From assembly GCF_018687455.1 (NCBI RefSeq), contig NZ_CP061291.1, positions 62,001 through 126,000 of the forward strand: DNA of 64,000 nt. Direction: 5' to 3'. Position 1 is the first letter of the stretch; each line of letters opens with the position of its first letter. A program made the translations under genes and the position numbers. Origin of the DNA: Polynucleobacter sp. TSB-Sco08W16 (GTDB taxonomy: Bacteria > Pseudomonadota > Gammaproteobacteria > Burkholderiales > Burkholderiaceae). The notes under the pieces are model-generated. The model was given only the letters and a program-made list of their open reading frames with translations, was not told where the DNA came from and searched no databases. Of this stretch, positions 44,085 through 53,057 are shown piece by piece.

Positions 44085-44306
44085 ATGGGTTCATTTAGCA
44101 TTTGGCATTGGTTAATTGTTTTGGTCATCGTGATGTTGGTATTCGGTACCAAGAAATTACGTAACATAGGTCAAGACTTGGGCGGTGCTGTTAAAGGGTT
44201 TAAAGACGGCATGAAAGCTGCTGATGAACCAAAAGAACAGATTTCTCAAGGCACGGGCGCAGCGGATAAAACGGTTGATGTACAAGCCAAAGACCTTAAT
44301 AAATAA
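44085..44306 (+). CDS. tatA: Twin-arginine translocase subunit TatA
   Basis: 73-residue TatA with one N-terminal membrane helix (SIWHWLIVLVIVMLVFG), the short FGTKKL hinge and an amphipathic helix RNIGQDLGGAVKGFKDGMK, then an acidic tail. It oligomerises to form the Tat passage. AAGGAGATTAGAG is a strong ribosome-binding site. Confidence 0.96.
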   Translation: MGSFSIWHWLIVLVIVMLVFGTKKLRNIGQDLGGAVKGFKDGMKAADEPKEQISQGTGAADKTVDVQAKDLNK

Positions 44307-44357
44307 TTTGCACAAGGCGCAATTGAAACTCGTGCGGTCCTCATTTAGTTCCCTAAG

Positions 44358-44834
44358 ATGATTGATTTAGGGGTTTCAAAACTTGCGCTGATTGCAGTTG
44401 TTGCTTTGGTCGTAGTTGGTCCAGAGCGCTTGCCTAAAGTAGCCCGCATGGCTGGTAACTTATTTGGTCGTGCGCAGCGCTACATGGCTGACGTTAAATC
44501 TGAAGTCAATCGTCAAATGGAGATTGAGGAATTTAAAAAGTTCCGAGAAGAGAGTGTTTCCGCCCTCAAGGAGGTTGAAAACAGTATTCACTCCGTTGCC
44601 AGCGAAGCAAATGCCAATCTAACTGATCAAGCGGATATTTTCGAAACGAGTTTTGAAAAGCCACCTCTGGATGAAAAAGAAGTATTACGCAAGACTAAGC
44701 GCCAGGGTCGCAATAGCTGGGGCGTCAGACGTGCTGCTAGACCAATTTGGTTTAAGCGTTCTTCTGGCCTACGTACTCGAGTGCAGTCTGGTGCCGCCAG
44801 AATGAAACGTTTTCATCACAGCGCTGCTAAATAA
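44358..44834 (+). CDS. tatB: Twin-arginine translocase subunit TatB
   Basis: 158-residue TatB. The N-terminal helix (LGVSKLALIAVVALVVVGPERLPKVAR) includes the GPERLP hinge typical of TatB, with a long charged amphipathic helix after it. The basic C-terminus (RRAARPIWFKRS) is variable in the family. It forms the substrate receptor with TatC. Confidence 0.95.
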   Translation: MIDLGVSKLALIAVVALVVVGPERLPKVARMAGNLFGRAQRYMADVKSEVNRQMEIEEFKKFREESVSALKEVENSIHSVASEANANLTDQADIFETSFEKPPLDEKEVLRKTKRQGRNSWGVRRAARPIWFKRSSGLRTRVQSGAARMKRFHHSAAK

Positions 44835-44846
44835 AAATAGATTGGC

Positions 44847-45623
44847 ATGACAGAAAATAACTCCACCGAAGATTCGGGACTGCAAGAATCTTTTCTTTCT
44901 CATCTATTTGAGTTGCGTGATCGCATTATTAAGGCATCTCTGGCGATCATCATCGTCTTTGTAGGCTTGGTTTACTGGGCCCCAGATATTTTTCATCTCT
45001 TTGCGCAGCCGCTACTCAGTGCCTTGCCTGCAGGTGGAAAAATGATTGTGACCGATGTCACAGGCTCCTTTTTTGTGCCGATGAAAGTCACCATGTTGGT
45101 TGCCTTCATCATCGCCCTTCCAGTAGTGATGTATCAGCTCTGGGCATTTATTGCTCCAGGACTCTATCTTCATGAGCGCAAGTTGATTCTGCCGCTGGTA
45201 GTGAGTAGCTATACCTTGTTCATCATTGGTATGGCCTTTGCTTATTTCTTGGTTTTCCCAACAGTCTTTAAGTTTATGGCGAGCTATAACGCGCCATTGG
45301 GTGCAGAGATGTCCACTGACATCGATAACTACTTAAGCTTTGCAATGACCACCTTCTTGGCTTTCGGCATCACATTTGAAGTGCCAGTGGTCGTAGTTGT
45401 GCTGGTGCGTATGGGAATGGTTTCCTTAGCCAAGCTAAAAGAAATACGACCATACGTCATTGTGGGCGCCTTTGTTATCTCGGCCGTTGTCACCCCACCA
45501 GACGTCTTATCTCAACTTCTTTTAGCAGTGCCAATGACTTTACTTTATGAGTTGGGGCTATTAGTAGCGCGTCTTTATGTGCCAAAGTCATCCGAAGCCG
45601 AAGAGAGTGGCTCTACCACCTAA
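44847..45623 (+). CDS. tatC: Twin-arginine translocase subunit TatC
   Basis: 258-residue multi-spanning TatC, which recognises the twin-arginine signal. It has the LFELRDRIIKA cytoplasmic start, the FIAPGLYLHERKLILPLV loop, and six hydrophobic segments. The petA Rieske protein encoded in this window is a likely substrate. The stop overlaps the convergent Sel1-type gene by four nt. Confidence 0.96.
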   Translation: MTENNSTEDSGLQESFLSHLFELRDRIIKASLAIIIVFVGLVYWAPDIFHLFAQPLLSALPAGGKMIVTDVTGSFFVPMKVTMLVAFIIALPVVMYQLWAFIAPGLYLHERKLILPLVVSSYTLFIIGMAFAYFLVFPTVFKFMASYNAPLGAEMSTDIDNYLSFAMTTFLAFGITFEVPVVVVVLVRMGMVSLAKLKEIRPYVIVGAFVISAVVTPPDVLSQLLLAVPMTLLYELGLLVARLYVPKSSEAEESGSTT

Positions 45624-47080
45624 GCTGGTTCTGTATCAGTCTGATTGAGGCTCTTCGAAAAAGTAGACATCAGCCAATGAGTCACTTGGTCAAAGCGATA
45701 GCGTCTCTGACGTAAATTTCCCTCAATCTCAATATCAGTGCCTGCGAAGACTTTTCCTGCGGCTAAAAGGGCTCGGCGTTGTTGTATAGTCTCTATCTGA
45801 ATCAGTCTTGGCAAAATCTTCGGTAGCTCCCAACGAATATCCACTGCAACACAATGCTCATGTTGCAGTTGTCCGACTTCAGAAAGTAATAACTCTGCTT
45901 TGCTAAAGTTAAATTGATTCGCAATGATGATGCGATGACAAAGTAGTAGCCAGTCTTCATCTAATTTATGTTCGGCATGATGGTTAATGGCTTTGTCTGC
46001 GCTCTGGGCAAGCTCGTACCATTCATTTTTCTTAGGATCAGGGCAGCTTGCCAATATTTTGCTGAGTAATTCAGTGGCTTCAGGAATGCCCTGCTGATGA
46101 GCTTGCCAAACCCAGTAGGATGCTTGCAGGCCACGCACTTTTTCTTCGATCTTTTCGCGCTTACGCCAAAGATTTGCGCCTTTGCGTAATTGTGCTTGTG
46201 CATGACCAAGATCAGCGGCGCGATCAAAACAGCGATCACTCTCAGAAGCGCTATATCCAGAAAATTGTGGGCGACGGTAAATTTCACCAAGTGCATACCA
46301 GGCATCGCGATCACCATCTTTAGCGGCAAGCTCTAGCCAGTGAGCGGCTTTTTTGAGGGATGCATTCGATTTGCTTTCTACATTACCGTCAAGCTGTGCC
46401 AAACGTAAACCTAATGTTAGCTTTGCAAGAGTGAGGCCTAATTCAGCGGCTTGAATCAGTGCCTCTTCATTTTGATCTGTGAGCCAAACATTCCAAAGTG
46501 ACGAGAGCGCTTCATTTTTGGGTTGCAGCTTAATCAAAAGTTCTTTTGCTTGGTTGGCAAAGAGAGAGCTTCCATCCGCAAGATCCTGTAAATATTGTCG
46601 GGCAACTCTTTGAAGATTATTGAAATCGGTAGCGAATGTTTTTTCGCTAAGAGCTATTGGTGGATTTCTCTTTAACCAATCTGTGAGCTTCGTTTGAGTT
46701 TCCAGGTTGCTCGGATTGATCAGTAAATCTACCAACTGCCATCTAGCTGCAATAGTTGTCTCGGAATCAGTATTTGAATCAGCAAGTCGCCAAAAGGACT
46801 CCCAGCCAAACTGAAAAGCAGGTGTATCTACAGTCTGAGCCAAAGGGATGTTCGATACATGACTCAATATGCTGAAAATTTGAGGGCTATTAGAGGTTTC
46901 TGCATCAGACAGCTGATTTTTAAGAGATAAATACGATTTTTCTAGCCAAATCAATGCGTTAGAAGGTTGAATTGGGGTTTTGAAGGCGCCGGTAAGATAG
47001 GCCTCTCCCAGCTTCTGTTGTGAAAATGCATCACCCAAACGGGCTGAACTGAGGATTTTTAAGAATTCGCGACTTGCCAT
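45620..47080 (-). CDS. Sel1/TPR-like repeat protein of unknown function
   Basis: About 486 residues, all helical repeats. Sel1-type units are best seen in AAHWLELAAKDGDRDAWYALGEIY and SDRCFDRAADLGHAQAQLRKGANLW at the middle; the N-terminal half is more degenerate (LGDAFSQQKLGEAYLTGAF). No signal peptide with the ATG at 47080. The frame opens at a TTG at 47176, but that adds an atypical Cys/Phe-rich stretch. It may be a protein-interaction scaffold. No enzymatic domain is visible. Confidence 0.75.
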   Translation of the reverse strand: MASREFLKILSSARLGDAFSQQKLGEAYLTGAFKTPIQPSNALIWLEKSYLSLKNQLSDAETSNSPQIFSILSHVSNIPLAQTVDTPAFQFGWESFWRLADSNTDSETTIAARWQLVDLLINPSNLETQTKLTDWLKRNPPIALSEKTFATDFNNLQRVARQYLQDLADGSSLFANQAKELLIKLQPKNEALSSLWNVWLTDQNEEALIQAAELGLTLAKLTLGLRLAQLDGNVESKSNASLKKAAHWLELAAKDGDRDAWYALGEIYRRPQFSGYSASESDRCFDRAADLGHAQAQLRKGANLWRKREKIEEKVRGLQASYWVWQAHQQGIPEATELLSKILASCPDPKKNEWYELAQSADKAINHHAEHKLDEDWLLLCHRIIIANQFNFSKAELLLSEVGQLQHEHCVAVDIRWELPKILPRLIQIETIQQRRALLAAGKVFAGTDIEIEGNLRQRRYRFDQVTHWLMSTFSKSLNQTDTEPA

Positions 47081-47169
47081 CTGACAATTTTGGCATTCAA
47101 AGGGGTAAAAAGACAGAAAACAGCCTTCTTGTTGCCGAGATACAACGAAGAAAACCAAAAAACTACCTT

Positions 47170-47196
47170 TTGACAAGCAAAAAGAGGTCTTAGATA
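47170..47196 (+). promoter_or_regulatory. Candidate porin promoter
   Basis: A perfect TTGACA at 47170-47175 is followed 15 nt later by TAGATA (47191-47196), a plausible -10. It would give a leader of about 85 nt for the porin, with GGAG at 47276-47279 as ribosome-binding site. This arrangement suits a strongly expressed outer-membrane protein. Confidence 0.45.
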
Positions 47197-47287
47197 ACCT
47201 GACCCTCAGTCTAGCAAGGCAAAGGACGGAAAATTCATAGGTCCCAGCTTATTTGGGCATTACTTTCAATTTATGGAGATTTACAGA

Positions 47288-48460
47288 ATGAAAAAATCGC
47301 TATTTGCAGTTGCAGCTTTGTCAGCTATCGCTGGCGCAGCTCAAGCTCAGTCCAGCGTAACCGTATACGGTATCGTTGACGTTGGTTACATTGGTATTAA
47401 TGAGCGTGCTCAAGCCGGTAACACAACTACTAAAGGTACAGTAAATACTTTCGGTAGCAGTGCTGAGCAATCAAGCCGTTTAGGCTTCAAAGGTACTGAA
47501 GATTTGGGCGGCGGTTCTAGCGCATTCTTCACTTTGGAAACAGGCCTTAATGCTGATAACTCCACTCTCTCCGCTTTCAATACACGTCAAGCATTTGCTG
47601 GTTACAAAAAGAACGGTATTGGTAACGTAGCTTTTGGTACACAGTACACACCAATCCACAACGCTGCTGGTTTAACTGATCCAGGTCAATTGAACAACAT
47701 GATTGGTAACGTAATCTACGCTACTACTCCACAAGCTAACGGCAACACAGCGCCATTCTCTAGCGGCCCATCAATTGGTTCCGGTCAAACTGATGCTTAC
47801 ACAACTCGTGTATCAAACACTTTGACAGCTACTTCCGATACATTTGCTGGCTTCCAAGCTACAGCTTTGTACACTTTGAATAACCAAAACCAAACAGTGA
47901 CAACCACTTCTGCTGGTGGCACTACAAACAACTCTGGTTGGGGTCTTGGCTTGAACTACACTTGGAACAAGTTATTTGTTACAGCTAACTACCAGTCATT
48001 CAAGAGCTTGTCACCTACTTCAAGTGCAACTACTGTTACTCTCTACGGCCAAACTGGCGGTACAAACGTAAACGATCAACAGACTTATGTTGCTGCTACT
48101 TATGACTTCGGTATCTTGAAGGCATACGCACAGTATGTAGGCCGTAAAGCAACTGCTGCATTGAACTCTGGCTACTACGCTAAGCGTACTGCTGAGCAAA
48201 TTGGTGTTCGTTCATACATCACTCCAACAATCGAAGCTTGGGCTTCTGGTGGTATGGGTAAAGTTAACGCCTACGGCGCTGGCGAGCCAAACACAAGCTT
48301 CACAGCTTGGCAGCTTGGTTCTAACTACTGGTTGAGCAAGCGCACTAACTTGTACGCTATCTACGGTCAGTCACAGTCTTCAAACGTAACTTCTATCTCT
48401 GGCACACAGTACAGCTACGGTGGAAGCAACTACGCTTTAGGCTTGCGTCACACTTTCTAA
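47288..48460 (+). CDS. Gram-negative general porin
   Basis: 390-residue trimeric porin of the betaproteobacterial OmpC-like family. The signal peptide MKKSLFAVAALSAIAGAAQAQ is followed by SSVTVYGIVDVGY, the family's first strand. RLGFKGTEDLGGGSSAFF and the C-terminal YALGLRHTF, ending in Phe, are BAM-recognition features. The frame opens at 47273, but the ATG at 47288 gives the correct signal peptide. Codon use looks biased toward a few codons, as in highly expressed genes. Confidence 0.96.
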   Translation: MKKSLFAVAALSAIAGAAQAQSSVTVYGIVDVGYIGINERAQAGNTTTKGTVNTFGSSAEQSSRLGFKGTEDLGGGSSAFFTLETGLNADNSTLSAFNTRQAFAGYKKNGIGNVAFGTQYTPIHNAAGLTDPGQLNNMIGNVIYATTPQANGNTAPFSSGPSIGSGQTDAYTTRVSNTLTATSDTFAGFQATALYTLNNQNQTVTTTSAGGTTNNSGWGLGLNYTWNKLFVTANYQSFKSLSPTSSATTVTLYGQTGGTNVNDQQTYVAATYDFGILKAYAQYVGRKATAALNSGYYAKRTAEQIGVRSYITPTIEAWASGGMGKVNAYGAGEPNTSFTAWQLGSNYWLSKRTNLYAIYGQSQSSNVTSISGTQYSYGGSNYALGLRHTF

Positions 48461-48506
48461 TTTGAAGCTAGCTTAGGCTAGTGAATAATTAGTTTGGCAT
48501 CAAATA

Positions 48507-48536
48507 AACCCGCTGTGGAAACACAGCGGGTTTTTT
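48507..48536 (+). terminator. Intrinsic terminator of the porin gene
   Basis: AACCCGCTGTG (48507-48517), GAAA tetraloop, CACAGCGGGTT (48522-48532), then T residues. Eleven perfect pairs with a U-tract. It may also serve the opposite-strand gene ending at 48591. Confidence 0.92.
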
Positions 48537-48590
48537 CTTTTCAGAAGGATGCTTGATGCGATAAAAGATTGGCTCTGCGATACTTCAAAT

Positions 48591-50606
48591 TTATTGCGGT
48601 TTAGTAAGGGCTACTGTATTTACAGTGGTTAGCAGCTCTGCATGAACCTCTTTAATAACTGATTCCCAGTTACCGGCTAATGTTTGATGAAATAACTTTG
48701 CAGTTTGGTACCAAGGGGTATCTTTACGATTAAGCTGCCAGCGCCAACAAGCGTCATAGCGATTAAGAATCCAAACTGGTTTACCCATCGCCCCGGCTAA
48801 ATGAGCGGTCGAGGTATCAACCGATATCACTAAATCTAGGTTATCAATTAAGGCTGCCGTATCTGAAAAATTATGTAGTTCTGATGCGTAATTGAAGAAA
48901 TTAGTCTCAGGCCAGAATTGATTTTTTTGGGATAGGAGCTCTGACTCTGCCGGATCACCTTTTTGAAGGCTATAGAAGTCTACCCCCGGGGTTTGCCTGA
49001 GGTCAGCAATGATTTTGAAGGGGATATTTCTTCTTTCATTAATAGACCATACCTCTGGCTGGTCGGCGCGAAAGCCGCCATTCCAGACTAGACCAACCTT
49101 CAGTGAATCAGAATTGCAGATGCGGGATTTCCAAATCGCAGACTTAATGGGGTCAGACTTTAAATAGGGCGCTGCAGAAGGAATTGCTTCTGCAGAATTG
49201 ACAAAAAAGCGCGGCAGACTCAAAAGAGGACATTGCAAATCAAATTTTGCAGGGGGTAGGTTTTGATAGGTGTAGATGTCACAATAGCTTCTCAGACTTT
49301 CTAAAATCTCCACCAGGGGAGGTTGTACAACGAAGCTAATACTTGCAGCATATTTTTTTAAAAGAGGTATGTATCGACAGAACTGAATGGTATCCCCTAG
49401 ACCCTGTTCAAACCAAATCAGGATATTTTTCCCTATCAGCTGCTCAAGGGAATCTAGTTTGGGAATATGGGTAAATTGTCGGGGAATGGGATTGCTAATT
49501 TGCCAGCGATACTCATAATTTTTCCAGCCTTCAAAAAACTCACCAGTTGTAAGCTGACTGATGGCAAGATTCCAATGAGAATCCATATAGGTTTTATCAA
49601 GGTCAATAGCCTTCAAGTAACACTTTATTGCCTTATCAAATTGCTTTAGAAAACTCAGCGATACCCCCTTGTTGGACCAGGCTTCCGCATAGTTTGGGTT
49701 GATCTCTATAGCCCTATCAAAACATTGAATAGCTTGCGAAAATTGAGATAAGGAGTGAAGGCTATTTCCCTTGTTGGACCAGGCTTCCGCATAGTTTGGG
49801 TTGATCTCTATAGCCCTATCAAAGCAGGCAATGGCTTGATCATACTTCCTGAGTTTACTCAGTGTAATTCCCTTGTTCGACCAAAGATCGTGAGCATCTG
49901 GAGCGAGCAATAATGCTTTCTCATAGCAAATAAGAGCCTTTTCGAAGTGGTTAAGCTTTGTAAGTGTTACACCCATATTCAACAAGGCATCCACCCAATC
50001 TGGCTTTATCTGAAGTGCTGCTTGGTATCTTTGTAGAGCTTCATTGAGTTGGCCACTTTTTTGAAATGCAACCCCTGAGTTTAGTAAGCCGTCTAGGTTT
50101 TGGGGAGTTATTGCAAGTACTGCATTGAAATCTTGGAGGGCTAGATCAAATTTCTGAGTTTCTAGATAAATTAAGCCCCTTCTAAGAAGGGCATCTAAGA
50201 AATGAGGTTTAATTTTGATTGTTTGGCTAAGATATTCAAGTGCCTGCTCGAAATCATTCTCCAGCATGTAAATAACGCTTAGATTAAAGTGCGCCTCAGC
50301 AAGCTGGGGGTTTAATTGAATTGCTCTTTGGAGGCTCCCTTTGGCTTCGGCAAATTTCGATAATCTTAGGTAGATAACAGCTTGGTTGTAATGCGCATCA
50401 GTGTTGTATGGATCTCCATGAATCGACCGAGTGAGTAAATCGAGGCCTTTTAATAGGTTACCTCTTTGGGCCTCGAATAAACCAAATAAAAAAAGTCCCC
50501 CTGGATCGTTAGGGTTCTGCTCAAGAAATTGCGTGTAAAGATCAAACGCTTGAGTAAAATTAGTACGTTGTTGTTCTAAAACGGCTTGGCGCAACAACGG
50601 ATTCAT
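48591..50606 (-). CDS. TPR protein with a C-terminal GT9-like glycosyltransferase domain
   Basis: 671 residues. About ten 34-residue TPR units fill residues 1-365. The C-terminal domain (about 385-655) has FEQGLGDTIQFCRYIPLL and SVDTSTAHLAGAMGKPVWIL, which resemble the GT9 (heptosyltransferase-like) fold found after TPRs in many bacteria. Acceptor unknown. No signal peptide, so probably cytoplasmic. It is divergent from another TPR glycosyltransferase across a 63-nt gap. Two TPR units share an exact 56-bp DNA repeat. Confidence 0.85.
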   Translation of the reverse strand: MNPLLRQAVLEQQRTNFTQAFDLYTQFLEQNPNDPGGLFLFGLFEAQRGNLLKGLDLLTRSIHGDPYNTDAHYNQAVIYLRLSKFAEAKGSLQRAIQLNPQLAEAHFNLSVIYMLENDFEQALEYLSQTIKIKPHFLDALLRRGLIYLETQKFDLALQDFNAVLAITPQNLDGLLNSGVAFQKSGQLNEALQRYQAALQIKPDWVDALLNMGVTLTKLNHFEKALICYEKALLLAPDAHDLWSNKGITLSKLRKYDQAIACFDRAIEINPNYAEAWSNKGNSLHSLSQFSQAIQCFDRAIEINPNYAEAWSNKGVSLSFLKQFDKAIKCYLKAIDLDKTYMDSHWNLAISQLTTGEFFEGWKNYEYRWQISNPIPRQFTHIPKLDSLEQLIGKNILIWFEQGLGDTIQFCRYIPLLKKYAASISFVVQPPLVEILESLRSYCDIYTYQNLPPAKFDLQCPLLSLPRFFVNSAEAIPSAAPYLKSDPIKSAIWKSRICNSDSLKVGLVWNGGFRADQPEVWSINERRNIPFKIIADLRQTPGVDFYSLQKGDPAESELLSQKNQFWPETNFFNYASELHNFSDTAALIDNLDLVISVDTSTAHLAGAMGKPVWILNRYDACWRWQLNRKDTPWYQTAKLFHQTLAGNWESVIKEVHAELLTTVNTVALTKPQ
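49666..49823 (-). repeat. Exact 56-bp direct repeat inside the TPR region
   Basis: The 56-bp sequence at 49666-49721 recurs without change at 49768-49823. The period is 102 bp, exactly one 34-residue TPR. It encodes the helix end FDRAIEINPNYAEAWSNKG in consecutive units. Identical codons point to recent duplication or gene conversion rather than selection on protein alone. Confidence 0.9.
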
Positions 50607-50628
50607 TTTTTATCTTTATGGGCAAAAA

Positions 50629-50658
50629 TTGCTGTGTTTCTGTATTGGTTAATATAAC
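50629..50658 (+). promoter_or_regulatory. Candidate promoter of the 50670 TPR gene
   Basis: TTGCTG (50629-50634) and TATAAC (50653-50658) are 18 nt apart. The ATG at 50670 is 11 nt after the -10 box and has no Shine-Dalgarno sequence. The leader would be about five nt. Confidence 0.4.
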
Positions 50659-50669
50659 AAATAAGCCCT

Positions 50670-53003
50670 ATGAAAAAACCAAATTCCCCCCTGAAGGTAG
50701 ATGATTTGATAGCGCAAGGCCTTGCTTTGCAGCAGAGCGGCCAGTTCGAGCTGGCTAAATTGATCTACGAGCAAATCTTAAGCATAAATGACCATCATTA
50801 CGATGCATTGCATTATTTAGGAATTTTATTAGCGCAGCAGGGTCAATTGGCAAAGGCAGAATTGCTATTAAGAAAAGCGATTTTAGTTAATGGAAAAGAT
50901 GAGAGGGCCTATAACAATTTAGGCTTGGTCTTGCAGGGTCTAAATCATCAACATGAAGCTTTGGCCGCTTACGATCAAGCCATCGCTATTAATGATTCGG
51001 GGGTTGAGGCCCACTACAACCGCGCATGTTTATTGCAAAATATGGGCCAATTTCAGGCGGCGATTGCAGGTTTTAACTATGCGCTCGTATTAAGACCGGA
51101 TTATGTCGAGGCATTAAATAATCGCGGTAATGCCCAAGATGAAATTCACCTTTATGAGCAAGCAATTGAGAGTTATCGGCATGCACTTAAGTTACGACCA
51201 GAATATGCCGAATGTTTATATAACCTAGGTCTTGTATTGGGAAAGATGGATCGGATTGCTGAGGCTCTCGATTGCTGCCAAAAAGCACTTTTACTTCAGC
51301 CGCTTGATCCCGAAATATTAAATGCCATTGGGCATATGCAAATGTTATTAGATCGTGATGCGGAGGCATTGAGCTCTTTCGAGAAATCGATCAATCTTTT
51401 TAATCATTCCCCCCAGGTGTATTTTAACTACGCATATCTTCTTCATAAACTACAAAAATACGAAGCTGCTCTAGCTGCCTACAGCAGGGCGATTGAGTTA
51501 AAGTCAGACTATGTTGATGCGATTTTTAATCGAGGTAATACTCATTACCGAGTGGGGAATTACTCGCTCTCAATCGCAGACTATAAAAGAGCTCTTGAGC
51601 TTGACCCGGAAGATGCGAGAGCTAAATGGGCACTTACGATCTCTGCTGTACCGCCTGTAACAAACTCTCTTGCTGAGCAGAATGCCTCCCGCAAAAATTT
51701 TCGGGAGGCATTGGCTGCACTAGACGCGTGGTTTAACAACCTCAGAGAAGAAGAAGGATATAAGGTAGTTGGCTCTAGACAACCTTTTTATTTAGCCTAT
51801 CAGGACCAAAATAACAAACAACTTTTAGAGCAATACGGAGACATCTGTACTCGCTTGATGGGTATTTGGCAGAAAAAAAATTGCCAAAAGTTGGCTGAAA
51901 GAGAGCCAAACAAAAAAATGCATATTGGTATTGTCACCAACCATATTCATGATCACTCTGTATGGAATGCCATTATTAAAGGCTGGGTAAGCGAGCTAAA
52001 TACATCTCAATTTGAGATAAGCATTTTTTATCTGGGTAACGTATTTGATGCGGAAACTGCATTTGCTCGCTCAAAAGTAGCGGGCTTTATTAATACCAAG
52101 CAATCACTTCTAGCTTGGGTAAAGACTATTTTAGATAGCAATATCGATGCTTTAATTTATCCGGAAATTGGGATGCATACAGAAACCTTACAGCTAGCAA
52201 GCTTGAGGTTAGCTCCGCTACAGATAGCCAGTTGGGGGCATCCGGAAACAACTGGCTTAGGAACCATCGATTGCTATCTATCAGCCGAATTAATGGAAAC
52301 TGAAAACGCACAAAATCATTATGTCGAAAAAGTAATTCCGTTGCCTAATTTAGGTTGCTACTATTTCCCGCTCGATATTAAGCCTACTGAGATTGACATA
52401 AAGGCGTTAGGTTTAGATTTGCAGAGGCCGATTTTGTTATGTCCCGGAACACCATACAAATATATTGAACAGTATGATGCTGTCTATGTCGATATTGCGA
52501 AATACCTTAAAGACTGTCAGTTGGTATTTTTTACGGCCCCACATTGGAGTGCGTTTGGTCTAGAGGCTAGGTTGCGAAAAAAATTTGAGGCCGAAAATAT
52601 CAGCTTCGATGATCATGTCAAATTTATTCCATGGCTTAATAGGAGTGAGTTTTTTGGCCTCATGAGCAAAGCAACTGTTTACTTGGACACCATTGGATTT
52701 TCTGGATTTAATACGGCTATGCAAGCAATTGAATGTAATTTGCCAATTGTCACAATGAAAACACCCTATTTACGTGGAAACTTGGCCGCGGCCCCTTTGA
52801 GATTGATGGAAATGTCCGAGCTGGTAGTCAATAATGTGCAAGGGTACGTCAATCAAGTTATTAAATTGGTGACGGACGAGAAATATTTAAAGCAGATCAA
52901 GGGTCAAATTGAGGGGCGTAAACACTGCCTATTTAGGGATGCGTCTGTCATTCAAAAGTTAGAGCAATTTCTTTTGGAGTGGCGCTCCAAACACTTGCCC
53001 TAA
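50670..53003 (+). CDS. TPR protein with a diverged GT41/OGT-like C-terminal domain
   Basis: 777 residues. TPR units occupy about 10-330 (for example YEAALAAYSRAIELKSDYVDAIFNRG). The C-terminal half, from KKMHIGIVTNHIHDHS, follows the order of O-GlcNAc transferase-like domains: PLQIASWGHPETTG, then LDTIGFSGFNTAMQAIE. It is diverged: the usual HTT after LDT is FNT. A histidine (HDHS) and lysine (TPYKYIE) may be the catalytic pair. Acceptor and sugar unknown. Likely cytoplasmic. Confidence 0.75.
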   Translation: MKKPNSPLKVDDLIAQGLALQQSGQFELAKLIYEQILSINDHHYDALHYLGILLAQQGQLAKAELLLRKAILVNGKDERAYNNLGLVLQGLNHQHEALAAYDQAIAINDSGVEAHYNRACLLQNMGQFQAAIAGFNYALVLRPDYVEALNNRGNAQDEIHLYEQAIESYRHALKLRPEYAECLYNLGLVLGKMDRIAEALDCCQKALLLQPLDPEILNAIGHMQMLLDRDAEALSSFEKSINLFNHSPQVYFNYAYLLHKLQKYEAALAAYSRAIELKSDYVDAIFNRGNTHYRVGNYSLSIADYKRALELDPEDARAKWALTISAVPPVTNSLAEQNASRKNFREALAALDAWFNNLREEEGYKVVGSRQPFYLAYQDQNNKQLLEQYGDICTRLMGIWQKKNCQKLAEREPNKKMHIGIVTNHIHDHSVWNAIIKGWVSELNTSQFEISIFYLGNVFDAETAFARSKVAGFINTKQSLLAWVKTILDSNIDALIYPEIGMHTETLQLASLRLAPLQIASWGHPETTGLGTIDCYLSAELMETENAQNHYVEKVIPLPNLGCYYFPLDIKPTEIDIKALGLDLQRPILLCPGTPYKYIEQYDAVYVDIAKYLKDCQLVFFTAPHWSAFGLEARLRKKFEAENISFDDHVKFIPWLNRSEFFGLMSKATVYLDTIGFSGFNTAMQAIECNLPIVTMKTPYLRGNLAAAPLRLMEMSELVVNNVQGYVNQVIKLVTDEKYLKQIKGQIEGRKHCLFRDASVIQKLEQFLLEWRSKHLP

Positions 53004-53057
53004 ATATTTTATTTTCTAAGTTAGATATTAAATTGTGACTGATTAACTAAGCGTTCG

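Noticed and set aside
49666..49823. Possible CRISPR-like direct repeats
   Set aside because: There are only two copies, in frame within a TPR coding region and one TPR period apart. No array or cas genes are present.
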